Assembly (NCBI RefSeq): GCF_034111725.1
Contig: NZ_JAWUWR010000053.1
Coordinates: 1 to 20,604, forward strand
Direction: 5' to 3'
Length of the DNA: 20,604 bases
From: Thalassolituus sp034111725
Lineage (GTDB): Bacteria; Pseudomonadota; Gammaproteobacteria; Pseudomonadales; Oceanobacteraceae
In this document: positions 13,842 to 20,604 of the stretch, piece by piece
How positions within the stretch are numbered: position 1 is the stretch's first letter
Layout of the letters: every line of letters begins with the position of its first letter
Notes under the pieces: model-generated
Databases searched by the model: none
Told to the model about the DNA's origin: nothing
Seen by the model: the letters and a program-made list of their open reading frames with translations, nothing else
Program-made: the position numbers and the translations under genes

Positions 13842-15059
13842 ATGCAGGAAATATTAAAATCCAACAAACTGGCTAACGTTTTCTACGACCTACGTGGACC
13901 TGTATTACAGGCGGCCAAGCGCATGGAAGAAGAAGGTCATCGGATTCTGAAGCTTAACATTGGCAATCCAAAACCGTTCGGACTCGACGCGCCAGAAGAG
14001 ATCATTCAGGACGTTATTTATAACCTTCCTGACTCTGAGGGTTACTGTGACTCAAAAGGCTTATTCTCAGCGCGTAAAGCCATCATGCAGTACGCTCAGC
14101 AAAAGCATATTGCCAACGTCACTATTGAAGACATCATCATAGGCAATGGCGTTAGCGAATTGATCGTGATGTGCATGCAGGGATTGCTTAATAATGGCGA
14201 TGAAGTTTTAGTACCTGCGCCAGACTACCCACTGTGGACAGGCGCTATCAGCCTAGCTGGTGGACGCGCGGTACACTACATCTGTGACGAGCAATCAGGC
14301 TGGTATCCAGACCTTGATGATATGCGCAGCAAGATCACCGATAAAACGCGCGCTATGGTGTTGATCAATCCGAACAACCCTACAGGTGCAGTTTATCCTG
14401 ATGCTTTATTGCTTGAGATGCTGGAAATCGCACGCGAACACAACCTCATCGTTTTCTCAGACGAGATTTACGATAAGATATTGTTCGATGGTGCAACGCA
14501 TACCTCAACCGGCGCCCTTGCCGACGATTTATTGATAATTACCTTCAACGGATTATCAAAAAATTATCGCTTAGCAGGATTCCGCTCTGGCTGGATGATT
14601 ATCAGCGGTGCTAAGCACAAGGCTAAAGACTACATCGAAGGCTTGGAAATGCTGGCGAGCATGCGCTTATGTGCCAACGTTCCCGCGCAACACGCAATTC
14701 AAACGGCTCTTGGTGGCTATCAGAGCATTGATGACTTAGTTGCCCCCACTGGTCGTATTTGTCAGCAGCGCGACATCGCTTATGACATGCTCAACGATAT
14801 TCCTGGCATTAGCTGTGTTAAGCCAAAAGGAGCACTGTACTGCTTCCCGAAAATGGACGCCAAACGCTTTAACATTCGCAATGACGAGCGCATGGTATTG
14901 GACTTACTCGAACAACAAAAAATCTTGATTGTTCATGGTACGGCCTTTAACTGGCCAGCCCCCGATCACTTCCGCGTTGTGTTCTTACCACGCCCGGAAG
15001 ATCTGACCAATGCGTTAAGTAAAACCAAGAATTTCTTCGAAACCTATCAGCAGCTGTAA
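13842..15059 (+). CDS. alaA: Glutamate-pyruvate aminotransferase AlaA
   Basis: A 405-residue PLP-dependent class I/II aminotransferase, the same length as E. coli AlaA (YfbQ). It transfers the amino group from glutamate to pyruvate to make alanine. The PLP lysine is Lys240 in GLSKNYRLAGFRSGW. The cofactor segments NPNNPTGAVY and DEIYDKILFDG, and the carboxylate-binding arginine near the end (DHFRVVFLP), are all present. The N-terminal LDLRGP-like segment (FYDLRGPVLQAAKRME) and LNIGNPKPFGL are typical of this subgroup. The Shine-Dalgarno is weak (GAG, 6 nt). It diverges from msrB and is followed after 16 bp by a small gene probably in the same transcript. Confidence 0.96.
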   Translation: MQEILKSNKLANVFYDLRGPVLQAAKRMEEEGHRILKLNIGNPKPFGLDAPEEIIQDVIYNLPDSEGYCDSKGLFSARKAIMQYAQQKHIANVTIEDIIIGNGVSELIVMCMQGLLNNGDEVLVPAPDYPLWTGAISLAGGRAVHYICDEQSGWYPDLDDMRSKITDKTRAMVLINPNNPTGAVYPDALLLEMLEIAREHNLIVFSDEIYDKILFDGATHTSTGALADDLLIITFNGLSKNYRLAGFRSGWMIISGAKHKAKDYIEGLEMLASMRLCANVPAQHAIQTALGGYQSIDDLVAPTGRICQQRDIAYDMLNDIPGISCVKPKGALYCFPKMDAKRFNIRNDERMVLDLLEQQKILIVHGTAFNWPAPDHFRVVFLPRPEDLTNALSKTKNFFETYQQL

Positions 15060-15075
15060 CAGGCTGCGGATAAGT

Positions 15076-15468
15076 ATGCTAGACGTTCATATCGACGAGT
15101 TTTTTAACGATTGCGCGGTAGCCCTACTTATGGGGCTGCAGTCTTTTCCTGCGGCAAAAACACTGTTTGTAGAAGATATCGCCGGCCCGGATGAAATGGA
15201 TGAGTTTGGACTTCATAGCGCCAGACACATCGCTGCACTTGGTGCCCTGTGCTGGCTCAAAGATGAAGGCTTCGTTCGTTTTGGTGCAATGGACCGGCAG
15301 GAGTCTGTCGATAATTTTGTGCTTACAAGCAAAGCGTTTTCACGTTTACTGGCTCTTGAGCCAATAGCAAACCAACCCGTATTTCAAATACTAGAGAGTG
15401 CTCGCATGGAACAAGATTCCACGCGAGTGAGCTATCTATTAAGAACGCATCTAATTAAAGAGTTGTAG
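15076..15468 (+). CDS. Small conserved-looking protein of unknown function downstream of alaA
   Basis: A 130-residue soluble protein with no signal or membrane segment. The N-terminal part (FFNDCAVALLMGLQSFP, then LFVEDIAGPDEMDEFGLHSARHIAALGALCWLKDEGFVRF) reads like a helical, winged-helix-sized fold. GALCWLKDEGFVRF resembles the recognition-helix/wing layout of small transcription factors, but no clear DNA-binding motif can be named. GGATAA lies just before ATG 15076. The 16-bp gap from alaA suggests cotranscription. Its stop codon lies inside a hairpin shared with the convergent pdxB end. Function unknown. Confidence 0.8.
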   Translation: MLDVHIDEFFNDCAVALLMGLQSFPAAKTLFVEDIAGPDEMDEFGLHSARHIAALGALCWLKDEGFVRFGAMDRQESVDNFVLTSKAFSRLLALEPIANQPVFQILESARMEQDSTRVSYLLRTHLIKEL

Positions 15469-15480
15469 CCAAATGGCTAC
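15465..15480. terminator. Short hairpin containing both convergent stop codons
   Basis: GTAGCC and GGCTAC pair perfectly around AAAT. The left arm holds the TAG of the 15076-15468 gene, and the right arm holds the TAG of pdxB on the opposite strand (15477-15479). The genes are separated by just 8 bp. No T-tract follows on either strand, so terminator function is uncertain. Confidence 0.4.
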
Positions 15481-16619
15481 TTAGTGCGGACATCAAAACC
15501 CGCTGCGGTTAAGGCGTCCATCAGATCATGAGCTCGCGCCGGAACGCCTACTCGCAAGGTCGGTGTATCACGACGCAGTGGATACTCTTTACGCAGGCGA
15601 TCAAATGTCTCAGGTAAATTCTTAGATCGACGCATCGCAGAACGCAGCACGCCATCATCAACACGAATCTCATACGCGGCTCGAATAGCCGTACGCAAAG
15701 CTTGATGTACTGGTGCTTGCTCAGTGAAGTTAACGCGTTTGATTCCGGGTTCTGGTAAAAACTGCGCCAATTTACGACGAATAGGCAAACCGAAAAATTC
15801 GCAAACACCGTGATATACAACCTCGGTACCACGCATTTTGCCATCCAACGAGTAGCCTGCAATATGGGGAGTACCCAACCAACAATAATCCAGCAGCTCA
15901 GTATTTATGTCAGGTTCACCTTCCCAAACATCCAATATTGCAGAAAAGTCATCATTTGCTTTCAAATGCTCTAACAAGGCCGCATTATCGACAACCGCTC
16001 CGCGTGCAGCGTTAATCAAACAGGCATCCGGTTTCATCTTGGCGAGGGTTTCAGCGTTCAGCATGTGCCAAGTAGGATGGTCACCGCTTTTCGTCATGGG
16101 CGTATGGAATGTCACCACATCAGCACTGAGGGCTTCTTCAAAGGAGGATAAGACCCCCACTTCTTCCGGATCTTTAAATGGATCAACGCCAATCACCTCA
16201 ACGTCCATCTCTTCTAGCCTATTGCGCAACAGCAATCCAACATTGCCCAGCCCAACAACACCAACTGATAATTCAGTAAAGGCAATACCGCGGCTATCAA
16301 CAAGAACGCTGAGTGCACTCAATACATAATCAACAACCGCTTGCGCATTGCAGCCCGGCGCACTACGAAAGCCAATTCCTGCTTTTTCTAAATAATCGAG
16401 ATCAATATGATCTGTACCAATCGTCGCAGTGCCCACGAACTTTACTTTACTGCCTGCCAACAACTGCTCATTGACCTGAGTAACGGAACGAACGATAAGG
16501 ATATCGGCATCCGCCACATCAGCAGCCGTCATAGTTCTGCCTGGCACTCGAAGGATCTCTCCAAATTCTGAGAAAAACTGATCAAGTAACGGGATGTTTT
16601 CGTCGGCAACGATTTGCAC
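15477..16619 (-). CDS. pdxB: Erythronate-4-phosphate dehydrogenase PdxB
   Basis: A 380-residue NAD-dependent D-2-hydroxyacid dehydrogenase family enzyme. It oxidises 4-phosphoerythronate in the DXP-dependent pyridoxal phosphate pathway of gammaproteobacteria. It begins MQIVADENIP as the family does. The NAD fold is GLGNVG (123-128) with Asp146. The catalytic triad is Arg206 (NAARGAVVD), Glu235 (WEGEPD) and His252 (TPHIAGYS). The C-terminal PdxB dimerisation domain is present. The start is GTG at 16619: no ATG lies nearby, the next Met is residue 30, and conserved residues begin immediately. The Shine-Dalgarno is weak. An 81-bp gap separates it from the upstream oxidoreductase gene. Confidence 0.96.
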   Translation of the reverse strand: MQIVADENIPLLDQFFSEFGEILRVPGRTMTAADVADADILIVRSVTQVNEQLLAGSKVKFVGTATIGTDHIDLDYLEKAGIGFRSAPGCNAQAVVDYVLSALSVLVDSRGIAFTELSVGVVGLGNVGLLLRNRLEEMDVEVIGVDPFKDPEEVGVLSSFEEALSADVVTFHTPMTKSGDHPTWHMLNAETLAKMKPDACLINAARGAVVDNAALLEHLKANDDFSAILDVWEGEPDINTELLDYCWLGTPHIAGYSLDGKMRGTEVVYHGVCEFFGLPIRRKLAQFLPEPGIKRVNFTEQAPVHQALRTAIRAAYEIRVDDGVLRSAMRRSKNLPETFDRLRKEYPLRRDTPTLRVGVPARAHDLMDALTAAGFDVRTK

Positions 16620-16660
16620 TGGGTAACACTCTATTCAGTAAGGAATCGGCATTGTGGCAA

Positions 16661-16692
16661 TAGCTCGCGTCAAACACAATGATCACGAGCTA
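16661..16692. repeat. Inverted repeat between the oxidoreductase gene and pdxB
   Basis: TAGCTCG and CGAGCTA form perfect 7-bp arms around an 18-base loop that itself contains TGATCA. It begins 9 bp past the oxidoreductase stop on the minus strand and lies upstream of pdxB. It could be a 3' stabilising hairpin or an operator for pdxB. It lacks a T-tract. Confidence 0.4.
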
Positions 16693-16700
16693 AAGCATCA

Positions 16701-18830
16701 TTAGGCAACGCGAGTAATCGTTACCGCAACACCATTAAGCGCAGCATTTCCGGTCAACTCATCCAAATAATGATCATCGGTCAAGCGATTAGCATTCACC
16801 CCACCCGCTTGTCGCGCTTGAGCTAATTGCACGCCATCTTCATCGTGCCCCCAACCGTGTGGCAAACTCACAACCCCCAACATCATGGATTCACAGGGTT
16901 CAGCTTGCACTGTGAGTGTCGCCACCCTCGACGTGACCTCAACGATATCGCCCTCAGCAATACCTAAACGCTCAGCATCCACAGGATTGAGCAATAAACG
17001 ATCACGCCTTGGCCCTTTGATTAAACGACGGCTGTTATGCAACCAAGAGTTGTTACTGCGCACGTGACGGCGACCAATTAACAATGAATCGTCACTTTGT
17101 GGCGCTAACAAGGCTGTACGCAACCGCTGAAGCTCATCGACAAAAACCTTAGGCGTTAGCGATAACTTCTTGTTTTTAGTAAATAAACGATTCGGCATAG
17201 AAGGCTCTAACGCACCAAGATCTAAACCCTCTGGCGTTTCAATCAACGTTTTTAATGCCAACTGATACGGTCCACGTTTAAGCAAGGCTTTAAGAATACC
17301 CACTGGCTTGAGCCAGTTCATAACCGCGTAGGTCAGTGAGGTTTGCAGTCGAGTCTTTAACGAACCACGATTCAAACGCTTAGCCAAACCTAACAAGATT
17401 TCCCAATCTTCTTTGCTGCCCTTTGGTTTATCGAACAAGGCAGGCGCATATTTCGCCACATTACGCACCGCAAACGTATTGAAAATCAGATCGTAGTGAT
17501 CACGCTCTAATGGGCCGCAAGGCGGAAGAATCAGATCCGCGTGGCGCGTAGTTTCATTAATGAAATAGTCTATCGACACCATGAAATCGAGAGATTCAAA
17601 GGCACGGTTAAGCTGATCACTGTTCGGTGTTGAGATAATCGGATTACCTGCGACCGTCAACATGCCGCGTATCTGCCCCTCACCTGAAGTAAGAATTTCT
17701 TCCGCCATTACAGCGACAGGAAATTCTCCGCCAAATTCAGGTAATTTACGAACCCGGCTGCGATATTTATCAAAATGTCCGCGTCCACCGCGAGCCGCCA
17801 AAATGGCGGGCAAATCAATCGCAGGCTTAGTAAACATAACACCACCAGGACGATCAAAATTGCCGCTAACAATGTTCAGCACGCTCACCAGCCACTGACA
17901 CAAACCGCCATATTGCTGCACCGAAAGACCCATTCTGGCATAGCAAACAGCCGATGGGGCTGCCAACCACTGCTTCGCTAACTGACGAATATTACTTTCA
18001 TCAATGCCGGTCGCCTTGGCGGCGATATCGGGAGTGAATCCTTCGCATAAACTTGCAAGATCAATACTCTCAACATAGTCCGGTAACGTTGGCAATTCAT
18101 CGCGTTGTTCGTTGGTCCAAATATTCAAAATCGCCAACAACAAGACCAGATCTTGCCCTGGACGAATAAACCAGTGCTCATCCGCTACTTTGGCTGTTTC
18201 GGTGCGACGCGGATCAATCACCAACACCCTACCACCGCGTTTTTGTATGGCGCGGATACGCCCCCGATAATCTGGCGCTGTCATCAGGCTACCGTTCGAC
18301 GCCAACGGATTCGCACCCATAATGATCATGAAGTCGGTTCGATCGATATCCGGAATGGGCAACAAAAGTTGATGGCCAAGCATGTGCAAGCTCGCCATAT
18401 GATGCGGAAGCTGATCTACGGAGGTAGCAGAAAACTTATTTTTTGAACCCAAAGCCCTGAGCAACAAAGGTCCAAACAACAAATTGCCATAGTTATGAAC
18501 GTTCGGATTACCTAGATAAGAACCAATTGCATCTTTGCCATGCTTAGCTTGAATCTCAGCAAAACGTTTGGCGGCAATGTCCAGCGCCTGATTCCAGCCG
18601 ATAGGCTGCCAACCTGACTCTGTTTTCAACATTGGCGTCGTTACCCTGTCTGGATCTTCATGCAGATCTTGCAGCGCCGTCGCCTTAGGGCAGATATAAC
18701 CTCGGCTAAACGGATCATCTTTATCGCCCTTAATTGACAGTATCTCTTCCGTTGCAGGATTAAACTCAATTTCAATGCCGCAGGTGGCCTCGCACAGGCT
18801 GCAGGTGCGTTTATGCGTCTGAATAGTCAT
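16701..18830 (-). CDS. Molybdopterin-dependent oxidoreductase (formate dehydrogenase/BisC superfamily)
   Basis: A 709-residue protein. The N-terminal [4Fe-4S] site has Cys10, Cys13, Cys17 and Cys47 (CSLCEATC, then RGYICPKA). It is followed by Mo-bis-MGD binding segments (MGANPLASNG, VLVIDPRRTETAKVADEHWFIRPG, LPPCGPLERDHYD) and the C-terminal dinucleotide-binding barrel (RLLLNPVDAERLGIAEGDIVEVTSR, SLPHGWGHDE). No twin-arginine signal is present, so it is cytoplasmic. At the expected metal-ligand position the sequence reads SATSVDQLPHH (134-144), with no Cys or selenocysteine, so the ligand is unclear (Ser or Asp possible). No electron-transfer subunit gene lies beside it. Substrate unknown. 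AGGA lies 8 nt before ATG 18830. Confidence 0.9.
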   Translation of the reverse strand: MTIQTHKRTCSLCEATCGIEIEFNPATEEILSIKGDKDDPFSRGYICPKATALQDLHEDPDRVTTPMLKTESGWQPIGWNQALDIAAKRFAEIQAKHGKDAIGSYLGNPNVHNYGNLLFGPLLLRALGSKNKFSATSVDQLPHHMASLHMLGHQLLLPIPDIDRTDFMIIMGANPLASNGSLMTAPDYRGRIRAIQKRGGRVLVIDPRRTETAKVADEHWFIRPGQDLVLLLAILNIWTNEQRDELPTLPDYVESIDLASLCEGFTPDIAAKATGIDESNIRQLAKQWLAAPSAVCYARMGLSVQQYGGLCQWLVSVLNIVSGNFDRPGGVMFTKPAIDLPAILAARGGRGHFDKYRSRVRKLPEFGGEFPVAVMAEEILTSGEGQIRGMLTVAGNPIISTPNSDQLNRAFESLDFMVSIDYFINETTRHADLILPPCGPLERDHYDLIFNTFAVRNVAKYAPALFDKPKGSKEDWEILLGLAKRLNRGSLKTRLQTSLTYAVMNWLKPVGILKALLKRGPYQLALKTLIETPEGLDLGALEPSMPNRLFTKNKKLSLTPKVFVDELQRLRTALLAPQSDDSLLIGRRHVRSNNSWLHNSRRLIKGPRRDRLLLNPVDAERLGIAEGDIVEVTSRVATLTVQAEPCESMMLGVVSLPHGWGHDEDGVQLAQARQAGGVNANRLTDDHYLDELTGNAALNGVAVTITRVA

Positions 18831-19343
18831 GCTGTTGTCCTAGCTGCTGATCGCCGGCAGAGACCGGGATTATTGTATTTCCTGACTATACAGGCTACTC
18901 AATGGCTCGGAACAGGCCATTTATGCCAAATTCCGGACAACAAAATTCAGGACAGCCAGGGCGTACCATAAAAGGCGCAACTAAGCCGTACTTCCCCCGC
19001 TAATACACGCCCAAAGATAGCAAAAAGAAACAGCAGAAATAAACAGCAGAAAGCCCCTGATGATCATGTCTGCCGCAGTCGAATGCTCTGATAAACCGGA
19101 GAAATATTAGACCTGACACTCATAATTTTTATGAATGATGCATATCAGGGGGACTAATGCGCCTGACGCCATTATTGCTGTATACTGCATGCTATCTTAA
19201 AAAAGGTAGATCCCTACATAGGCTGATCGTCTGTTCAGGAAACTACCTTCTTACTTAATGGTACTTAGTCAGAACGAAATACAATCCCTCGTTACTGACT
19301 AAAGTGCCCATACGTTGCTACTGAGGCTTTGAGAGGGTCGCTA
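18831..19343. other. 513-bp noncoding region between divergent oxidoreductase and acnB genes
   Basis: I find no credible gene. The region contains: an imperfect dyad CCTGACTATACAGG near 18882-18895 in the oxidoreductase promoter area; ACAGCAGAAA repeated directly near 19030-19052; and an 8-bp inverted repeat CCCCTGAT (19054-19061) / ATCAGGGG (19144-19151). A -10-like TATACT lies at 19181-19186 without a good -35. In the acnB leader, AAGGTAG (19203-19209) and CTACCTT (19243-19249) can pair around a loop with its own CCTA/TAGG dyad. If transcription starts near 19193, the acnB 5' leader would be about 150 nt. Confidence 0.5.
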
Positions 19344-20604
19344 ATGAGTCTGTATTCAGAATATCTGGAAGAAATTGAGGTTCGTAAAAAGGAACTGGGT
19401 TTACACCCAAAACCAATCGATAGCGCAGAACTGCTGTCTGAAATCATTGCCCAGATCAAAGATACCGGCAATGCAGAGCGCGAAGCCTCTCTGAACTTCT
19501 TCATCTACAACACTCTGCCAGGCACCACGCCTGCCGCTGGTGTTAAAGCTAAGTTCCTGAAAGACATCGTAACCGGTGCAGAAACCGTTGCTGAAATCTC
19601 TCCGGAGTTCGCGTTAGAGCAACTATCTCACATGAAAGGCGGTCCTTCTGTTGAAGCGCTGCTCGACATAGCTCTTTCTGACGACGCTAACAACGCCGCT
19701 GCCGGCGAAGTTCTGAAGTCTCAGGTATTCCTGTACGAAGCCGATTACGATCGCCTGAGCGAAGCGTATAAGGCTGGCAATGCCGTCGCTAAAGACATTC
19801 TGGAAAGCTACGCCAAAGCGGAGTTCTTCACCAAGCTAGACGACATTCCAGAGAAAGTTAAGGTCATCACTTACATTGCTGCTGAAGGTGATATCTCTAC
19901 TGACTTACTGTCTCCGGGTAACCAGTCTCACTCCCGTGCCGACCGTGAACTGCACGGCCTGTGCATGATCTCTCCTGCCGCTCAGCAAGAAATCAAGAAG
20001 ATGGGTGAAGAAAACCCAGACGCTAAAGTGATGCTGATCGCTGAGAAAGGCACCATGGGCGTAGGTTCTTCCCGTATGTCCGGTGTGAACAACGTGGCAC
20101 TGTGGGCCGGTGAAAAAACCTCTCCATACATCCCGTTCATCAACAACCGTCCGGTCGTTGCAGGTACTAACGGTATCGCGCCTATCTTCCTAACGACTGT
20201 TGGTGTAACCGGCGGTATTGGTCTTGACCTTAAAAACTGGGTTAAGAAAACCGACGCAAACGGCGAAATCGTACGTGACGCAAACGGCGATCCAGTATTA
20301 GAAGAAGCATTCTCTGTAGCCACTGGTACTGTATTAACCATCGATACTAAAGCTAAAAAGCTTTACAACGGCGACAAAGAACTTGTAGACGTTTCTTCTG
20401 CTTTCACCCCACAAAAAGTGGAATTCATGAAAGCCGGCGGTTCTTACGCGGTAACCTTCGGTAAGAAACTGCAAACCTTCGCGGCTGAAACTCTGGGCAT
20501 TGAAGCACCGGTTGTTTACGCCTCATCTAAAGAAATCTCTCACGAAGGCCAGGGCCTGACTGCGGTTGAAAAAATCTTCAACCGTAACGCGGTAGGCGTT
20601 AAGT
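19344..20604 (+). CDS. acnB: Aconitate hydratase B (AcnB), N-terminal 420 residues, truncated by window edge
   Basis: The frame runs from ATG 19344 (MSLYSEYLEEIEVRKKELGL) without interruption to the window end. Residues about 1-160 form the HEAT-like helical domain (FFIYNTLPGTTPAAGVKAKF). Residues about 170-400 contain the swivel domain (GDISTDLLSPGNQSHSRADR, GTMGVGSSRMSGVNNVALW). The last residues begin the catalytic core (GQGLTAVEKIFNRNAVGVK). The iron-sulfur cysteines lie further on. The enzyme isomerises citrate and isocitrate in the TCA cycle and can serve 2-methylisocitrate. Sequence detail diverges from E. coli AcnB and recalls the form common in Bacteroidetes and some marine proteobacteria (from memory). 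AGAGGG lies 6 nt before the ATG. Codon choice looks more biased (many CTG, AAC, CGT) than in neighbours, suggesting high expression. Confidence 0.92.
   Translation, partial: MSLYSEYLEEIEVRKKELGLHPKPIDSAELLSEIIAQIKDTGNAEREASLNFFIYNTLPGTTPAAGVKAKFLKDIVTGAETVAEISPEFALEQLSHMKGGPSVEALLDIALSDDANNAAAGEVLKSQVFLYEADYDRLSEAYKAGNAVAKDILESYAKAEFFTKLDDIPEKVKVITYIAAEGDISTDLLSPGNQSHSRADRELHGLCMISPAAQQEIKKMGEENPDAKVMLIAEKGTMGVGSSRMSGVNNVALWAGEKTSPYIPFINNRPVVAGTNGIAPIFLTTVGVTGGIGLDLKNWVKKTDANGEIVRDANGDPVLEEAFSVATGTVLTIDTKAKKLYNGDKELVDVSSAFTPQKVEFMKAGGSYAVTFGKKLQTFAAETLGIEAPVVYASSKEISHEGQGLTAVEKIFNRNAVGVK

Noticed and set aside
19982..20341. A 119-codon minus-strand frame
   Set aside because: It is antisense to the strongly conserved acnB swivel domain, where codon bias leaves few opposite-strand stops.

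Overview
The window reads as ordinary chromosome of a gammaproteobacterium, probably a marine Oceanospirillales-type organism. YadG/YadH, long-form QueF, AlaA, PdxB, MsrB and the tRNA bodies all look gammaproteobacterial. Base composition is moderate, in the mid-40s %GC by eye (not computed). The genus call is inference. I see no prophage, transposase, CRISPR array or plasmid function.

Layout. Positions 1-424 (minus) hold the N-terminal part of an AraC-family regulator cut by the window edge. Positions 759-5042 (minus) hold a very large hybrid histidine kinase (CHASE, three PAS, HisKA/HATPase, two receivers, Hpt). A tRNA-Ser(GGA) gene follows at 5363-5452 with its own promoter and terminator. 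A YdjA-like nitroreductase (minus) lies next to a MASE2-type membrane adenylate cyclase (plus), which converges on a yadG-yadH-queF cluster (minus; ABC exporter plus queuosine precursor reductase). yadG starts head to head with a small conserved protein at 10284-10661.

From 10676 to 11402 lies a minus-strand tRNA array, Glu-Gly-Glu-Gly, with two promoters and a duplicated terminator. The promoter-proximal Gly copy has a changed anticodon (GGC) and a broken T-loop. A 102-bp direct repeat at the distal end carries a second copy of the tRNA-Gly 3' end.

Positions 11534-12283 encode an unrecognised single-pass membrane protein. An oxidative-stress block follows: a glutathione peroxidase gene translationally coupled to an OhrR regulator, with a likely operator upstream, then msrB (methionine-R-sulfoxide reductase). 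Divergent from msrB is alaA with a small downstream partner, converging on pdxB (vitamin B6 synthesis). Next comes a cytoplasmic molybdopterin oxidoreductase. After a 513-bp gap the window ends in the first 420 codons of an AcnB-type aconitase.

The thematic links are peroxide defence and repair (gpx, ohrR, msrB), signalling (hybrid kinase, cyclase) and tRNA supply or modification (tRNA genes, queF). The strongest oddities are the variant tRNA-Gly, the tandem duplication at the tRNA-Gly 3' end, and a 9-bp in-frame tandem repeat inside the Hpt domain of the kinase.
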